DNA from: Paracoccaceae bacterium
GTDB lineage: Bacteria > Pseudomonadota > Alphaproteobacteria > Rhodobacterales > Rhodobacteraceae
Length of the DNA stretch: 64,000 bases
NCBI GenBank assembly: GCA_016936395.1
Contig: JAFGXY010000026.1
Coordinates: forward strand, 47,575 to 111,574
Direction of reading: 5' to 3'
Part shown: one piece after another, positions 16,955 through 25,736 of the stretch
Layout of the letters: every line of letters begins with the position of its first letter
Position numbering within the stretch: the first letter of the stretch is position 1
Translations under genes and position numbers: made by a program
Notes under the pieces: generated by a model
What the model was told of the DNA's origin: nothing
The model's database searches: none
The model's input: only the letters and a program-made list of their open reading frames with translations

Positions 16955-19477
16955 ATGGCGGTTCACGATCCCCAAGAGGCGCTGAAGCGCATTGTCCTTC
17001 CGCTGCGGCTGACGCAGGCCGGGCTTTGGGCCGAACGGCTGACGCGGGCGTTCTGGCCGCTCTGGGTGATTATGCTGGCCACCTTGGCGGCTTTGGTGTT
17101 TGGTCTGCAAGACCTTGTTTCGCTTGACGTTGTCTGGGCTGCCGGCGGCAGCGTTCTGGTCGGCATGTTGGCTGCGCTTGTGCAGGGCCTGCGGGCGTTT
17201 CGGGCGCCGTCGCGGGCCGAGGCGCTGGTGCGACTTGATTCGCGGCTGCCCGGTCGGCCGATTGCCGCACTTGGCGATGTGCAGGCGATTGGCGGCGATG
17301 ATCCGGCATCCTTGGCGGTGTGGCGCGCGCATCTGGTGCGGATGGCCGACCGCGCGGCGCAGGCCAAGACCGTGCAGCCTGACCTGCGCCTGTCCAGCCG
17401 TGACCCGTTCGCCCTGCGCTATGTCGCGCTGACCGCCTTCGTGCTGGCGCTGATGTTCGGCTCGCTGTGGCGGGTGACATCGGTGGCGGCCCTTGCCCCC
17501 GGCGGGGCGGCGGGCCTTGCGGCGGGGCCGACATGGGAAGGCTGGGCACAACCGCCCGCCTACACCGGCAAGCCAACGATTTACCTGAATGATGTGACGG
17601 CCGAGGCTTTGGAGCTTCCGGTGGGCAGCCGGTTGCAATTTCGCCTGTATGGCGAGGTGGGGGCGCTGACCCTGACCGAAACCGTGTCGGGCGTGGACCC
17701 CGATGCCCCGGTTGCGGCGGCCCAAAGCGTTGCCCGCGATTTCGTGCTGACCCAGTCCGGCAGCGTCGCAATCGAAGGTGCCGGCGGCCGTGCCTGGGCC
17801 TTTAGTGCAACACCCGACAGCGCGCCGACGATTGTGCCCGAGGGCGAGATCGGGCGTGAGGCGGATGGCCGGTTCCGTCAGGCTTTTGCCACCAAGGATG
17901 ATTATGGCGTGGTCGCCGGGCAGGTGACGATTGCGCTGGACCTGCCAGCCGTAGACCGCCGCTTTGGTCTGACCGCCGAGCCCGAGGCGCGCGAGGCGGT
18001 GACGCTGGACCTGCCGCTGCCGGTAACCGGCAACCGCGCCGAGTTTTCCGAAACCCTGATCGACGATCTGTCACAGCACCCGTTTGCCAATCTGCCGGTC
18101 ACGATGACCTTTGCCGCCACCGATGCAGCGGGGCAGGTCGGCACGGCTGCGCCCCTGCCCGTCGTGCTGCCGGGCAAGCGGTTCTTTGACCCGCTGGCTG
18201 CCGCGCTGATCGAGATGCGGCGCGATCTGCTCTGGAACAGGAGCAATGCCGTGCAGGCGGCGCAGGTGCTGAAGGCCGTGACGCACAAGCCGGATGAGTT
18301 CATCCGCAACAAGCGCGCCTACCTGCGGTTGCGGGTGGTGATGCGGCAGTTGGATGCCGAGAAAGCCAGCCTGACGCCTGAGCGGCGCGACGAGATTGCC
18401 GAGGAGTTGTGGCAGATCGCCCTGATGGTGGAAGAGGGTGATCTTGCCAGCGCGATGGAGCGGTTGCAGCGCGCGCAGGACCGGCTGGACGAGGCGATCA
18501 AGAATGGCGCCAGCCCGGAAGAAATTGACAAGCTGATGCAGGAATTGCGTCAGGCGCTGAACGACTACATGCGTCAACTGGCCGAAGAAGCGCAGCGCAA
18601 CCCCGACAGCCAGCTTTCCGAAAACATGCCTGGCATGGAAATGTCGGCCGATCAGTTGCAGCAGATGCTGGACGAGCTGAAAAAGCTGATGGAAGAAGGC
18701 CGCACCGCCGAGGCACAAGAGCTGATGGAAATGCTGCGGCAGCTGATGGAAAACATGCAGGTGACCCAAGGCCAGGGCCAGGGCGGGCAGGGTCAGGGCA
18801 ATCAGGCGATGCGCGATCTGGGCCAAACCTTGCGCGACCAGCAGGGCCTGTCGGACGATGCTTTCCGCGACTTGCAGGAGGGCCAGCAGGGTGGCCAGCA
18901 ACCGGGTCAGCAGCAGGGCGAGGGGCAGCAGGGCGAGGGTCAAGACCAACCCGGTCAAGGTGCCGGCCGTGGGCTTGCAGAACGTCAGCGGGAATTGCGC
19001 GATCGTCTGGGCCAGCTTGGCCGCAGCCCGTTGCCGGGCGAAGGCAGCGAACAGGGCGAGGCCGGGCGGCAGGAGCTGGACCGCGCCGGCCGGGCGATGC
19101 GTGACGCCGAAGATGCCTTGCGCAACGGCGATCTGCCCGGCGCGCTGGACCGTCAGGCCGAAGCGATGGAAGCCTTGCGCGAAGGGATGCGCAATCTGGG
19201 CGAGGCTTTGGCCGAAGAGCAGCGCGACCAGCAGCAGCAGAACGGCAACCAGCAAGGCGAAGCTTTTGGCCGCGCCGACCCGAACAGCCAGCGTGACCCG
19301 CTGGGACGTGAACCGGGAGAGTCGGCGCGGATCGGGTCAGACCGCAACATGTTGCAGGGCGAGGACGTTTACCGACGGGCCCAAGACCTGCTGGACGAGA
19401 TTCGCCGCCGCACCGGCGACCAGCTTCGCCCCGAGGCTGAACGTGATTATCTGAAGCGCTTGCTGGACATGTTCTGA
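16955..19477 (+). CDS. TIGR02302-type large membrane-anchored protein (DUF4175)
   Basis: An 840-aa protein with three hydrophobic segments near the N-terminus (FWPLWVIMLATLAALVFGL, VVWAAGGSVLVGMLAALVQGL and AFVLALMFGSLWRV). A beta-rich periplasmic region follows, then a long helical coiled-coil part (about residues 440-600) and a strongly Gln/Gly-rich stretch (about 605-680). The tail ends RPEAERDYLKRLLDMF, which is typical of the TIGR02302 family found in alphaproteobacteria. The function of the family is not known. The ATG at 16955 has GGAAAAGG upstream. The position after lysA is conserved in relatives. Confidence 0.88.
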   Translation: MAVHDPQEALKRIVLPLRLTQAGLWAERLTRAFWPLWVIMLATLAALVFGLQDLVSLDVVWAAGGSVLVGMLAALVQGLRAFRAPSRAEALVRLDSRLPGRPIAALGDVQAIGGDDPASLAVWRAHLVRMADRAAQAKTVQPDLRLSSRDPFALRYVALTAFVLALMFGSLWRVTSVAALAPGGAAGLAAGPTWEGWAQPPAYTGKPTIYLNDVTAEALELPVGSRLQFRLYGEVGALTLTETVSGVDPDAPVAAAQSVARDFVLTQSGSVAIEGAGGRAWAFSATPDSAPTIVPEGEIGREADGRFRQAFATKDDYGVVAGQVTIALDLPAVDRRFGLTAEPEAREAVTLDLPLPVTGNRAEFSETLIDDLSQHPFANLPVTMTFAATDAAGQVGTAAPLPVVLPGKRFFDPLAAALIEMRRDLLWNRSNAVQAAQVLKAVTHKPDEFIRNKRAYLRLRVVMRQLDAEKASLTPERRDEIAEELWQIALMVEEGDLASAMERLQRAQDRLDEAIKNGASPEEIDKLMQELRQALNDYMRQLAEEAQRNPDSQLSENMPGMEMSADQLQQMLDELKKLMEEGRTAEAQELMEMLRQLMENMQVTQGQGQGGQGQGNQAMRDLGQTLRDQQGLSDDAFRDLQEGQQGGQQPGQQQGEGQQGEGQDQPGQGAGRGLAERQRELRDRLGQLGRSPLPGEGSEQGEAGRQELDRAGRAMRDAEDALRNGDLPGALDRQAEAMEALREGMRNLGEALAEEQRDQQQQNGNQQGEAFGRADPNSQRDPLGREPGESARIGSDRNMLQGEDVYRRAQDLLDEIRRRTGDQLRPEAERDYLKRLLDMF
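18766..18965 (+). repeat. Low-complexity CAG/GGC-rich repeat inside the TIGR02302 gene
   Basis: The coding DNA here repeats short CAGGGCCAGGG-like units with variations, giving Gln-Gly dipeptide runs (QGQGGQGQG, QQGGQQPGQQQGEGQQGEGQ). The reading frame stays open throughout, so the tract is translated. Repeats of this type can change length by slippage. Confidence 0.7.
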
Positions 19478-19602
19478 CATCGGATTTGGCGACCGTTGCA
19501 GGGTGCTGCGGGGCATGTGGCGGCGATGCGCTGTTCATCCGATCTGCTTTACTTCGGCGTGGCGGCCCGGCACACAGGCCGGCACACCGCCGTGGAGCCA
19601 AA

Positions 19603-20364
19603 ATGTTTGAAGTTGCCGCAGATCTTGTTGCCTTGCTGATGGTTGCCGCGTTTCTGGCCGGGTTTGTCGATGCGATTGCGGGCGGCGGCGGCTTGATCAC
19701 GGTTCCGGCGCTGTTGCTGGCCGGGGCCTCGCCGGTTGAAACCCTGGCCACCAACAAATTGCAGGGCAGTTTCGGGGCGGGGACGGCGATGGCCAGCTAT
19801 GCCCGTGCCGGGCATGTGCGGTTGCGCGAACAACTTCTCATGGCGCTGGTCAGTGCGACGGCGGGGGCGGCGGGGGCGCTGGTGGCGCATCTGATCCCGG
19901 CGGCGGTGCTGCGGGTGATCATGCCGGTGGTGCTGGTGGCCGTGGCGGTGTTCTTTGCGGTCAAGCCGGGGCTGACCGACCAGGACCGGGTGCAGCGAAT
20001 GGCACCGGGGGTGTTCACCTTTACCGCCGTGCCGTTGATCGGGGCCTATGACGGCTTTTTTGGGCCGGGGACGGGCAGCTTTTTCATGCTCGGCTTCATC
20101 CTGCTGGCAGGCTATGGGGTGCTGAAGGCGACAGCCCATACCAAGCTGTTGAACTTTGCCTCGAACCTTGGCGGGCTGACGGTTTTTGCCTTTTCCGGGG
20201 CGATGTGGTGGGGGGTTGGGGCAGCGATGGCGGTGGCCCAGATTGCGGGCGCGGCCTTGGGGGCGCGGCTGGCGATGCGGGTGGGGGCGCGGCTGATCAA
20301 GCCCTTGCTGGTAACCACATCCACCCTGATGGCCGCGCGGTTGCTGTGGCAGGTCTGGGGCTGA
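19603..20364 (+). CDS. TSUP (TauE/SafE) family exporter
   Basis: A 253-aa inner-membrane protein of the TSUP family, which exports sulfite, sulfonates or related organic anions. The two TauE/SafE repeats are visible: FLAGFVDAIAGGGGLITVPALLL with the conserved GGGGLITVP, and YDGFFGPGTGSFFMLGFILLAGYGVLKATAHTKLLNFASN with the FGPGTGSF signature. Seven to eight helices can be placed. The substrate cannot be told from sequence; a rhodanese gene lies convergently downstream, which hints at sulfur compounds but is weak evidence. Confidence 0.9.
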   Translation: MFEVAADLVALLMVAAFLAGFVDAIAGGGGLITVPALLLAGASPVETLATNKLQGSFGAGTAMASYARAGHVRLREQLLMALVSATAGAAGALVAHLIPAAVLRVIMPVVLVAVAVFFAVKPGLTDQDRVQRMAPGVFTFTAVPLIGAYDGFFGPGTGSFFMLGFILLAGYGVLKATAHTKLLNFASNLGGLTVFAFSGAMWWGVGAAMAVAQIAGAALGARLAMRVGARLIKPLLVTTSTLMAARLLWQVWG

Positions 20365-20421
20365 TGTAACACAGGGGGCATTGGGCGAGGCTGTTTAATA
20401 TCAATGACTTGGTTTTCTGAC

Positions 20422-20436
20422 TTAAGCGTTTCTTAA
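20422..20436 (+). promoter_or_regulatory. Perfect CtrA-type box in a convergent spacer
   Basis: TTAA-N7-TTAA, all eight consensus positions of the CtrA full site, followed by C as in the extended consensus. It lies in the 105-base gap between two convergent genes (the TSUP gene ends at 20364, rhodanese at 20470), so no start codon lies next to it. It may serve an unannotated RNA or be fortuitous. Confidence 0.45.
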
Positions 20437-20469
20437 CGACTGCGGGACGAGCTTGTCCTTTCCCCGGGG

Positions 20470-20826
20470 TCAGGCCGTCTGGCCCAGTTTGCGATAGGCG
20501 CCCAAGCCACCGGCGATGAAGTGGGCATTTTCATAGCCCATGCTGTGCAGGGTTGCGGCGGACAGCGCGCCGCGATTGAAGGCGTTGCAATAGCACAGGA
20601 TCACGGCCTGACGGTCGGCAATCATGGCTTCCACATTCATTTCCAGCTTGCCCCGGCTGATGTTGAGCGAGCCGGGAATGTGGCCTGCAGCATGTTCGTC
20701 GGGGTCGCGGATATCGACCAGAACCGCGCCGTTGGCGACAAGTACATCAACCGCGTCGGGGGTGACTTCGTCCACCTTGGCGCGTGCCGCGTCGGCCATG
20801 GCCTGAAACTGTTCCGAATAGGCCAT
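20470..20826 (-). CDS. Single-domain rhodanese-like sulfurtransferase
   Basis: A 118-aa rhodanese domain. The CH2A-like region reads VLVDIRDPDEHAAGHIPGSLNISRG. The catalytic loop is LCYCNAFNRGALSA, in which the second Cys has the Cys-x4-Arg spacing of an active-site loop. There is no signal peptide, so it is cytoplasmic. The ATG at 20826 is preceded on its strand by TTTGGGGGGCG. An AT-rich palindrome at 20842-20869 lies 16 bases upstream, suggesting repressor control. Substrate unknown; thiosulfate or persulfide handling is likely from the family. Confidence 0.9.
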   Translation of the reverse strand: MAYSEQFQAMADAARAKVDEVTPDAVDVLVANGAVLVDIRDPDEHAAGHIPGSLNISRGKLEMNVEAMIADRQAVILCYCNAFNRGALSAATLHSMGYENAHFIAGGLGAYRKLGQTA

Positions 20827-20841
20827 GAACGCCCCCCAAAG

Positions 20842-20869
20842 GTTATATATTCCGTATTTGGCATATAAC
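20842..20869 (-). promoter_or_regulatory. Palindromic operator/promoter upstream of rhodanese gene
   Basis: Perfect 7-base arms GTTATAT and ATATAAC are separated by 14 bases, in AT-rich sequence that stands out from the GC-rich surroundings. It sits 16-43 bases upstream of the rhodanese start, where it could overlap the -10 region and be bound by a dimeric repressor. The cognate regulator is not evident in the window. Confidence 0.5.
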
Positions 20870-21001
20870 GAAAACCGCCATCGGGCAAGCAAGACATTGG
20901 CGCTTCCGCAGTCTGAAAGGCCGGGGCCAAGGGCAGCGCCGAGCCTGCGGTTTTCCGATCCATGACGGTCGATTGACACAGTCGGCCGCTTTTCAGCGCC
21001 G

Positions 21002-22081
21002 CTATAGCCCCCAATCCGCGCCCTGCATTTCGCGCAAACGGCTGGCGGTGCGTTCGAATTCGAACGATCCGGTGCCTTCGATATACAACCGTTCGGGTTC
21101 GTCGGCGGCGGTGCAGATCAGGCGGACGCGGGCTTCATACAGCGCGTCGATCAGGGTGACGAAGCGCTTGGCTTCGTTGTAGTTGCTGGCGGAAAGCTGC
21201 GGGATGTCTTCGAGGATGAGCACGCGCAGGGCGGCAGCGATGGCCAGAAAATCGGCCGGGCCCAGCGGGCGGGCGCAAAAATCCCAGAACGTGGCGCGGC
21301 CGATGCCGTTGGCATAGCTGGGAATGTCGATCGTGCGCCCGTTGACCGGCAGTTTCAGCGGTGCCGATGGCGCCCCGCCGGTCAGATCCTTCCAGATCGC
21401 GGTGATCTCGCCATGTGCCTTGCCTGCGGGGTGGAAATAGACCTGTGCCCCGGCAAGCCGGTGCTGGCGAAAATCGGTGGGGCTTTCCAGCTCGCACACC
21501 TGCATGCGCTCGCGCAGCATGGCGATGAAGGGCAAGAACAGCGCGCGGTTCAGGCCGGTCTTGTACAGGTCTTCGGGGGGGCGGTTCGAGGTGGTGACGA
21601 TCACCACACCGGCAGCAAACAGCTTTTCAAACAGGCGCCCCACGATCATGGCATCGGTGATGTCGGTGATCTGCATTTCGTCAAAGGCCAGCAGGCGGGT
21701 GTCCTTGATCACCGCCTCGGCCACTGGGGCAAGCGGGTCGTCCACGCCGGTCTTGCGCGCGGCGTGCAGGCCACGGTGGATGTCTTGCATGAAGGCATGA
21801 AAATGCACGCGGCGCTTTTGCGGAATCGCCGTCGCCTCGGCAAAGAGATCCATCAGCATGGATTTGCCGCGCCCGACCCCGCCCCACAGATACAGGCCCT
21901 TGGGCGGCATCAGCGGTTTGGCGAACATCCCGGCAAACAGGCCGGTGCGGCGGGTGGCGTGGTCTTCCAGCCAACGGCGCAAGTCTTCGAGCGCTGGCAG
22001 AACCGCATGCTGGCCCGGATCGGGGCGCAGGCTGCCGTCTGCGACGCGGGCCTCATACAATTCGGTCAGGGTCTGGCGCAT
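21002..22081 (-). CDS. zapE: Cell division protein ZapE (AFG1-like ATPase)
   Basis: A 359-aa AFG1/ZapE family P-loop ATPase. Walker A is GGVGRGKSML (about residue 69), Walker B is LLAFDEMQ, and sensor-like residues lie in VIVTTSNRPPEDLYKTGLNR. Conserved downstream segments are LFLPFIAMLRERMQV and RATFWDFCARPLGPADFLAI. ZapE acts at the inner face of the membrane on Z-ring stability; the mitochondrial homologue handles membrane protein quality control. It is divergent from the GH13 gene with 114 bases between the starts. Confidence 0.93.
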   Translation of the reverse strand: MRQTLTELYEARVADGSLRPDPGQHAVLPALEDLRRWLEDHATRRTGLFAGMFAKPLMPPKGLYLWGGVGRGKSMLMDLFAEATAIPQKRRVHFHAFMQDIHRGLHAARKTGVDDPLAPVAEAVIKDTRLLAFDEMQITDITDAMIVGRLFEKLFAAGVVIVTTSNRPPEDLYKTGLNRALFLPFIAMLRERMQVCELESPTDFRQHRLAGAQVYFHPAGKAHGEITAIWKDLTGGAPSAPLKLPVNGRTIDIPSYANGIGRATFWDFCARPLGPADFLAIAAALRVLILEDIPQLSASNYNEAKRFVTLIDALYEARVRLICTAADEPERLYIEGTGSFEFERTASRLREMQGADWGL

Positions 22082-22195
22082 GGTTTGGTATACATCGGTA
22101 TGCGATTGGCGGGCAAGCGTGGCATGGTGTTGAATACGCCTTGTGGGGCGATTTCAAAACGGGTTTGGTTGGGTCGCAACGCTTTGGGGGCAGAC

Positions 22196-23803
22196 ATGGC
22201 GGAATGGTGGCGCGGATCGGTGACCTATCAGGTTTATCCACGGTCGTTTCAGGATTCGGACGGCGACGGGATCGGTGATCTGGCCGGGATCACCGCGCGC
22301 TTGCCGCATCTGGCGGGGCTGGGGGTGGAAGCGGTCTGGCTGTCGCCGGTGTTTCGCAGCCCGATGGCGGACATGGGCTATGACGTATCTGACTATACCG
22401 ATGTGGACCCGCTGTTTGGCGATCTGGCGGCCTTTGATGCCATGGTGGCGCGGGCGCATGATCTGGGGCTGAAGGTGATCATTGATCAGGTGATTTCGCA
22501 CAGTTCCGACCAGCACCCGTTTTTCAAGGACAGCCGCACCAGCCGCGATGCCGCGCATGCCGACTGGTATGTCTGGGCCGATGCACAGGCCGATGGCAGC
22601 CCGCCGAACAACTGGCTGTCGGTGTTTGGCGGCAGCGCATGGGAATGGGATTCGCGCCGGCGGCAATATTACCTGCACAACTTCCTGCCCAGCCAGCCGG
22701 ATTTCAATTTTCACAACCCGGCGGTGCAGGAGTGGCTGCTGTCGGTGTTGCGGCTCTGGCTGGATCGCGGGGTGGATGGCTTTCGGCTGGATACGGTGAA
22801 TTACTATTTCCACGATGCGGCGCTGCGCCCGAACGGCCCGATGCCGCCCAAGGAGAAATGGCCGCCGGTCAACCCGTATGAGATGCAGGATCACAGGTTT
22901 TCCAAATCGCGGCCCGAAAATCTGGACTGGCTGCAGAAGATGCGGGCCTTGACCGACGCCTACCCCGATCGCACCATGGTGGGCGAGGTCGGCGATGCGC
23001 CGTGGCGCAATGTGCAGATCATGGCCGATTACACGCGGCCCGGGCGTCTGCACATGGCCTACAGCTTTGACATGCTGGAGCCCGAGTTCACGGCGGCGCA
23101 TTTTCGCGACAAGATCGAAGGGTTCTTTCAGGGTGCCCCCGATGGCTGGCCGATGTGGGCGTTTTCCAACCATGACGTGATCCGCCATGCGTCACGCTGG
23201 GCCGAGCATGGCACCCCCGATGCCGTGGCCAAGCTGGCAGCGGTGATGCTGTTGTCGTTCGAAGGCTCGATCTGCCTGTATCAGGGCGAAGAACTGGGGC
23301 AGGTCGAGACGGATATCGCGTTTGACGAGTTGACCGATCCGCCGGGGCTACGGTTCTGGCCCGACTACAAGGGGCGTGACGGCTGTCGCACGCCGATGGT
23401 CTGGGATGCGACCGCGCAGGGCGGGTTCACCACGGGAACGCCGTGGTTGCCGGTCAAGCCGGCGCAACTGGCGCGCAATGCGGCAGCACAAGACGGGGTT
23501 GCCGGGTCAGTGCTGGAGTTCTATCGCGAGATGTTGGCGTTTCGGCGCGCGACCCCGGCGCTGCGCGCGGGCAGGACGCGATTCTTTGACGTGCCAGAGC
23601 CGGTTCTGGCCTTTGCGCGCGGCGATGCCTTGGCCTGCGTGTTCAACCTGTCGCCGCGCCCGGTGACATTGGCCGCGACGGGGGCAATGCTGGACGCAGC
23701 CCCACGCCATGCCGCGCATCTGGAGGCAGGTCGGCTGGTGTTGGGCCCCAACGGCTTTGCGTTCTTGCAAGCCAAGGGCGGGCTGACCGTTTCCTCAGTC
23801 TAG
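22196..23803 (+). CDS. GH13 alpha-glucosidase
   Basis: A 535-aa glycoside hydrolase family 13 enzyme, cytoplasmic (no signal peptide). The (beta/alpha)8 barrel motifs are WWRGSVTYQVYPRSFQDSDGDG, VEAVWLSPVFRSPMADMGYDVSDY, DQVISHSSDQHPFF, the nucleophile Asp199 in DGFRLDTVNYYF, the acid/base Glu264 in MVGEVGD and the stabilising Asp327 in FSNHDVIRH. The layout matches oligo-1,6- or alpha-1,4-glucosidases of alphaproteobacteria (AglA type), which split imported maltose- or trehalulose-like sugars. No ABC sugar importer is adjacent. The ATG at 22196 is preceded by a G-rich stretch (TTTGGGGGCAGAC). Confidence 0.92.
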   Translation: MAEWWRGSVTYQVYPRSFQDSDGDGIGDLAGITARLPHLAGLGVEAVWLSPVFRSPMADMGYDVSDYTDVDPLFGDLAAFDAMVARAHDLGLKVIIDQVISHSSDQHPFFKDSRTSRDAAHADWYVWADAQADGSPPNNWLSVFGGSAWEWDSRRRQYYLHNFLPSQPDFNFHNPAVQEWLLSVLRLWLDRGVDGFRLDTVNYYFHDAALRPNGPMPPKEKWPPVNPYEMQDHRFSKSRPENLDWLQKMRALTDAYPDRTMVGEVGDAPWRNVQIMADYTRPGRLHMAYSFDMLEPEFTAAHFRDKIEGFFQGAPDGWPMWAFSNHDVIRHASRWAEHGTPDAVAKLAAVMLLSFEGSICLYQGEELGQVETDIAFDELTDPPGLRFWPDYKGRDGCRTPMVWDATAQGGFTTGTPWLPVKPAQLARNAAAQDGVAGSVLEFYREMLAFRRATPALRAGRTRFFDVPEPVLAFARGDALACVFNLSPRPVTLAATGAMLDAAPRHAAHLEAGRLVLGPNGFAFLQAKGGLTVSSV

Positions 23804-24037
23804 CCGAATGGCGATTGCACCCGCGCCAATTGCAAATTGCGGATCAACGCACCTCAGACTCGCTGATCACGACAGGGCTGGGGTGGGGGGCCGATGTCGC
23901 AGCACCCATCCTGCTTTGCGGGTCAGCACGATGAACCGGGGCTTGGACCTGCGTTGCCATGCCGCCGCAGGGCATAGCTGCGCCACCATGTCCCACGGCA
24001 AAAGCCCCGGCGGCAAGAGTGGACAAATGTCAGAAAG

Positions 24038-24114
24038 TGGTGGCTAGGGGGGGACTCGAACCCCCGACCCCGTGATTATGAGTCACGTGCTCTAACCAGC
24101 TGAGCTACCTAGCC
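24038..24114 (-). tRNA. tRNA-Met (anticodon CAT), elongator type
   Basis: A 77-base gene on the minus strand with CCA encoded at the 3' end. The acceptor stem is GGCTAGG/CCTAGCC, the D arm has GCTC/GAGC, the anticodon stem is CGTGA/TCACG with anticodon CAT at 24078-24080, and the T arm is GGGGG-TTCGAGT-CCCCC. Overall pattern and variable loop follow elongator tRNA-Met rather than the initiator, since the first pair is G-C; the tRNA-Ile2 alternative (CAT with lysidine) cannot be fully excluded. Confidence 0.93.
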
Positions 24115-24462
24115 ATAGGGCGCGTGGTATTGTGCGCGCCCAAGCGCGTCAAGGCCGAATCGTTCTTTGGGGTGGGAAGGGCGTGGGTCATACCGGGCGA
24201 TCGCCGGCTGCCGGTGTTGGTGCGGTTGGAAATACAGCAGTGGCAAAGCCACAGCACGGAACCGGGGTCTTGCCATCGCCGCCGATGCCGCTGTGCCGGG
24301 CCAGTTTCCCCCGGCGACCGGCCGGGCAGGTCCGCGCCGCCGTGGCCGCGGCTGTGCTCGGCAAAAAGGCAACCTCTTGCTTGCAATTTCGCGTTGGCGC
24401 CCGCCCTGTCGGTTTGCGCATGGCGTGCAGCCCGGCTAGTCTTTGGGCAAAACGAGGCTGGC
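24115..24462. other. Intergenic region between tRNA-Met and the lytic transglycosylase gene
   Basis: This 348-base divergent spacer holds the tRNA promoter. On the minus strand a TTGACG -35 element lies at 24147-24152, with an AT-containing -10 candidate (AATACC) about 15 bases on, placing the start close to the tRNA 5' end. No ribosome-binding site with a convincing short frame was seen, and no other repeat or hairpin stood out. Confidence 0.4.
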
Positions 24463-25704
24463 ATGATACGGGCGTTGGTGGTTCTGGTGATTTTGGCGGG
24501 CGCGCGGCCGGTGGCGGCGCAATCGCTGAACACAAGTGAAACCGAGCCCGCGGCAGGAGTGACCTTGATGAAACCCATCGGCACAGAGGCCAGTTTTTCC
24601 GACTGGCTGGCAGGCTTTCGCAGCCGCGCCCTTGCTGCGGGCATCCCCGAGGCCGCCTTGTCCGGGGCGCTGAAGGCCGCGCGTTTCAACCCCAAGATCA
24701 TCGAGCGCGACCGCAATCAGAATGAGTTCACCAAGACGATCTGGGATTATCTGGATACGGCGGTGTCTGATGACCGGGTGGCGCATGGCCGCAAGGCTTT
24801 GGACACGCATGCCGCGCTGCTGGCGCGGATCGAGGCGGAGTATGGGGTCGACCGCCATGTGGTGGCCGCGATCTGGGGGCTTGAATCGGCCTATGGCGCG
24901 GTGCGCGGCGACACGCCGACGATCGAGGCTTTGGCCACCCTTGCCTATGACGCCCGTCGCACGGCGTTCTTTGAGGCGCAGTTGCTTGCGGCGCTGAAAA
25001 TCCTGGCGCAAGGCGATGTGACCCTTGATGCGATGCGCGGCAGTTGGGCCGGGGCGATGGGGCACACCCAGTTCATGCCGACAAGCTGGTGGGAGTTTGC
25101 GGTGGATTTCACCGGGGACGGCAAGCGCGACATCTGGGGTGATGATCCCGCCGATGCGCTTGCGTCAACCGCCCATTACCTGCGGCATTGGGGCTGGGCC
25201 AAGGGCGCGCTGTGGGGGCTGGAGGTGACGCTGCCCGCGGGCTTTGACTATGAGCAGACGACCGAGCGGGTGCGCAAACCGGTGGCTGACTGGGCCGCCT
25301 TGGGGGTTGCGCCCGTGGCCGGGGGCGCTTTGCCCGACCACGGCCTTGCCTCGGTCCTGCTGCCGGGGGGCGCGCGCGGGGCGGCGTTCCTGATCTTTTC
25401 CAACTTTCAGGTCATTGAGCGCTACAACACCGCCGATGCCTATGTGGTGGCCGTGGGCCATCTGGCCGACCGCCTGCGCGGCGGCCCGCCGATTGCCGCC
25501 GCCTGGCCGCGCGAGTTGCGCGCGCTGACGCTGGAGGAGCGGATCGAGTTGCAAACGCGGCTTGGCACCGCGGGGTTCGATCCGCAAGGCATTGACGGCC
25601 GGATCGGGCCAAACACCATCGCCGCTGTAAAGGCATTTCAGAAGGCCAACAACCTTGTGCCCGATGGCTATGCCAGTCTGGAGATATTGCAGAGGCTGCG
25701 CTAG
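24463..25704 (+). CDS. Lytic murein transglycosylase, MltB family with peptidoglycan-binding domain
   Basis: A 413-aa periplasmic enzyme. Signal peptide MIRALVVLVILAGARPVAAQ; then an SLT_2/MltB catalytic domain with FSDWLAGFRSRALAAGIPEAAL, the catalytic Glu in VAAIWGLESAYGAVRGDTP, and SWAGAMGHTQFMPTSWWEFAVDFTGDGKRDIW. A C-terminal peptidoglycan-binding-1 domain follows (ELQTRLGTAGFDPQGIDGRIGPNTIAAVKAFQKANNL). It cleaves glycan strands to 1,6-anhydro ends. The signal carries no lipobox, unlike E. coli MltB. The ATG at 24463 gives an ideal signal peptide; longer in-frame starts cross the tRNA promoter. Confidence 0.93.
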   Translation: MIRALVVLVILAGARPVAAQSLNTSETEPAAGVTLMKPIGTEASFSDWLAGFRSRALAAGIPEAALSGALKAARFNPKIIERDRNQNEFTKTIWDYLDTAVSDDRVAHGRKALDTHAALLARIEAEYGVDRHVVAAIWGLESAYGAVRGDTPTIEALATLAYDARRTAFFEAQLLAALKILAQGDVTLDAMRGSWAGAMGHTQFMPTSWWEFAVDFTGDGKRDIWGDDPADALASTAHYLRHWGWAKGALWGLEVTLPAGFDYEQTTERVRKPVADWAALGVAPVAGGALPDHGLASVLLPGGARGAAFLIFSNFQVIERYNTADAYVVAVGHLADRLRGGPPIAAAWPRELRALTLEERIELQTRLGTAGFDPQGIDGRIGPNTIAAVKAFQKANNLVPDGYASLEILQRLR

Positions 25705-25736
25705 CCCGGGATTGACTGGCGTGGCACCTGCGGTTG

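Noticed and set aside
18071..19255. 394-codon minus-strand frame rich in Leu/Ala/His/Gln within the TIGR02302 gene
   Set aside because: Its composition is just the complement of the Gln/Gly repeat tract; no start context or homology.
23808..24047. 79-codon plus-strand frame ending in the tRNA gene
   Set aside because: It runs into the tRNA acceptor end, has no ribosome-binding site and no recognisable protein features.
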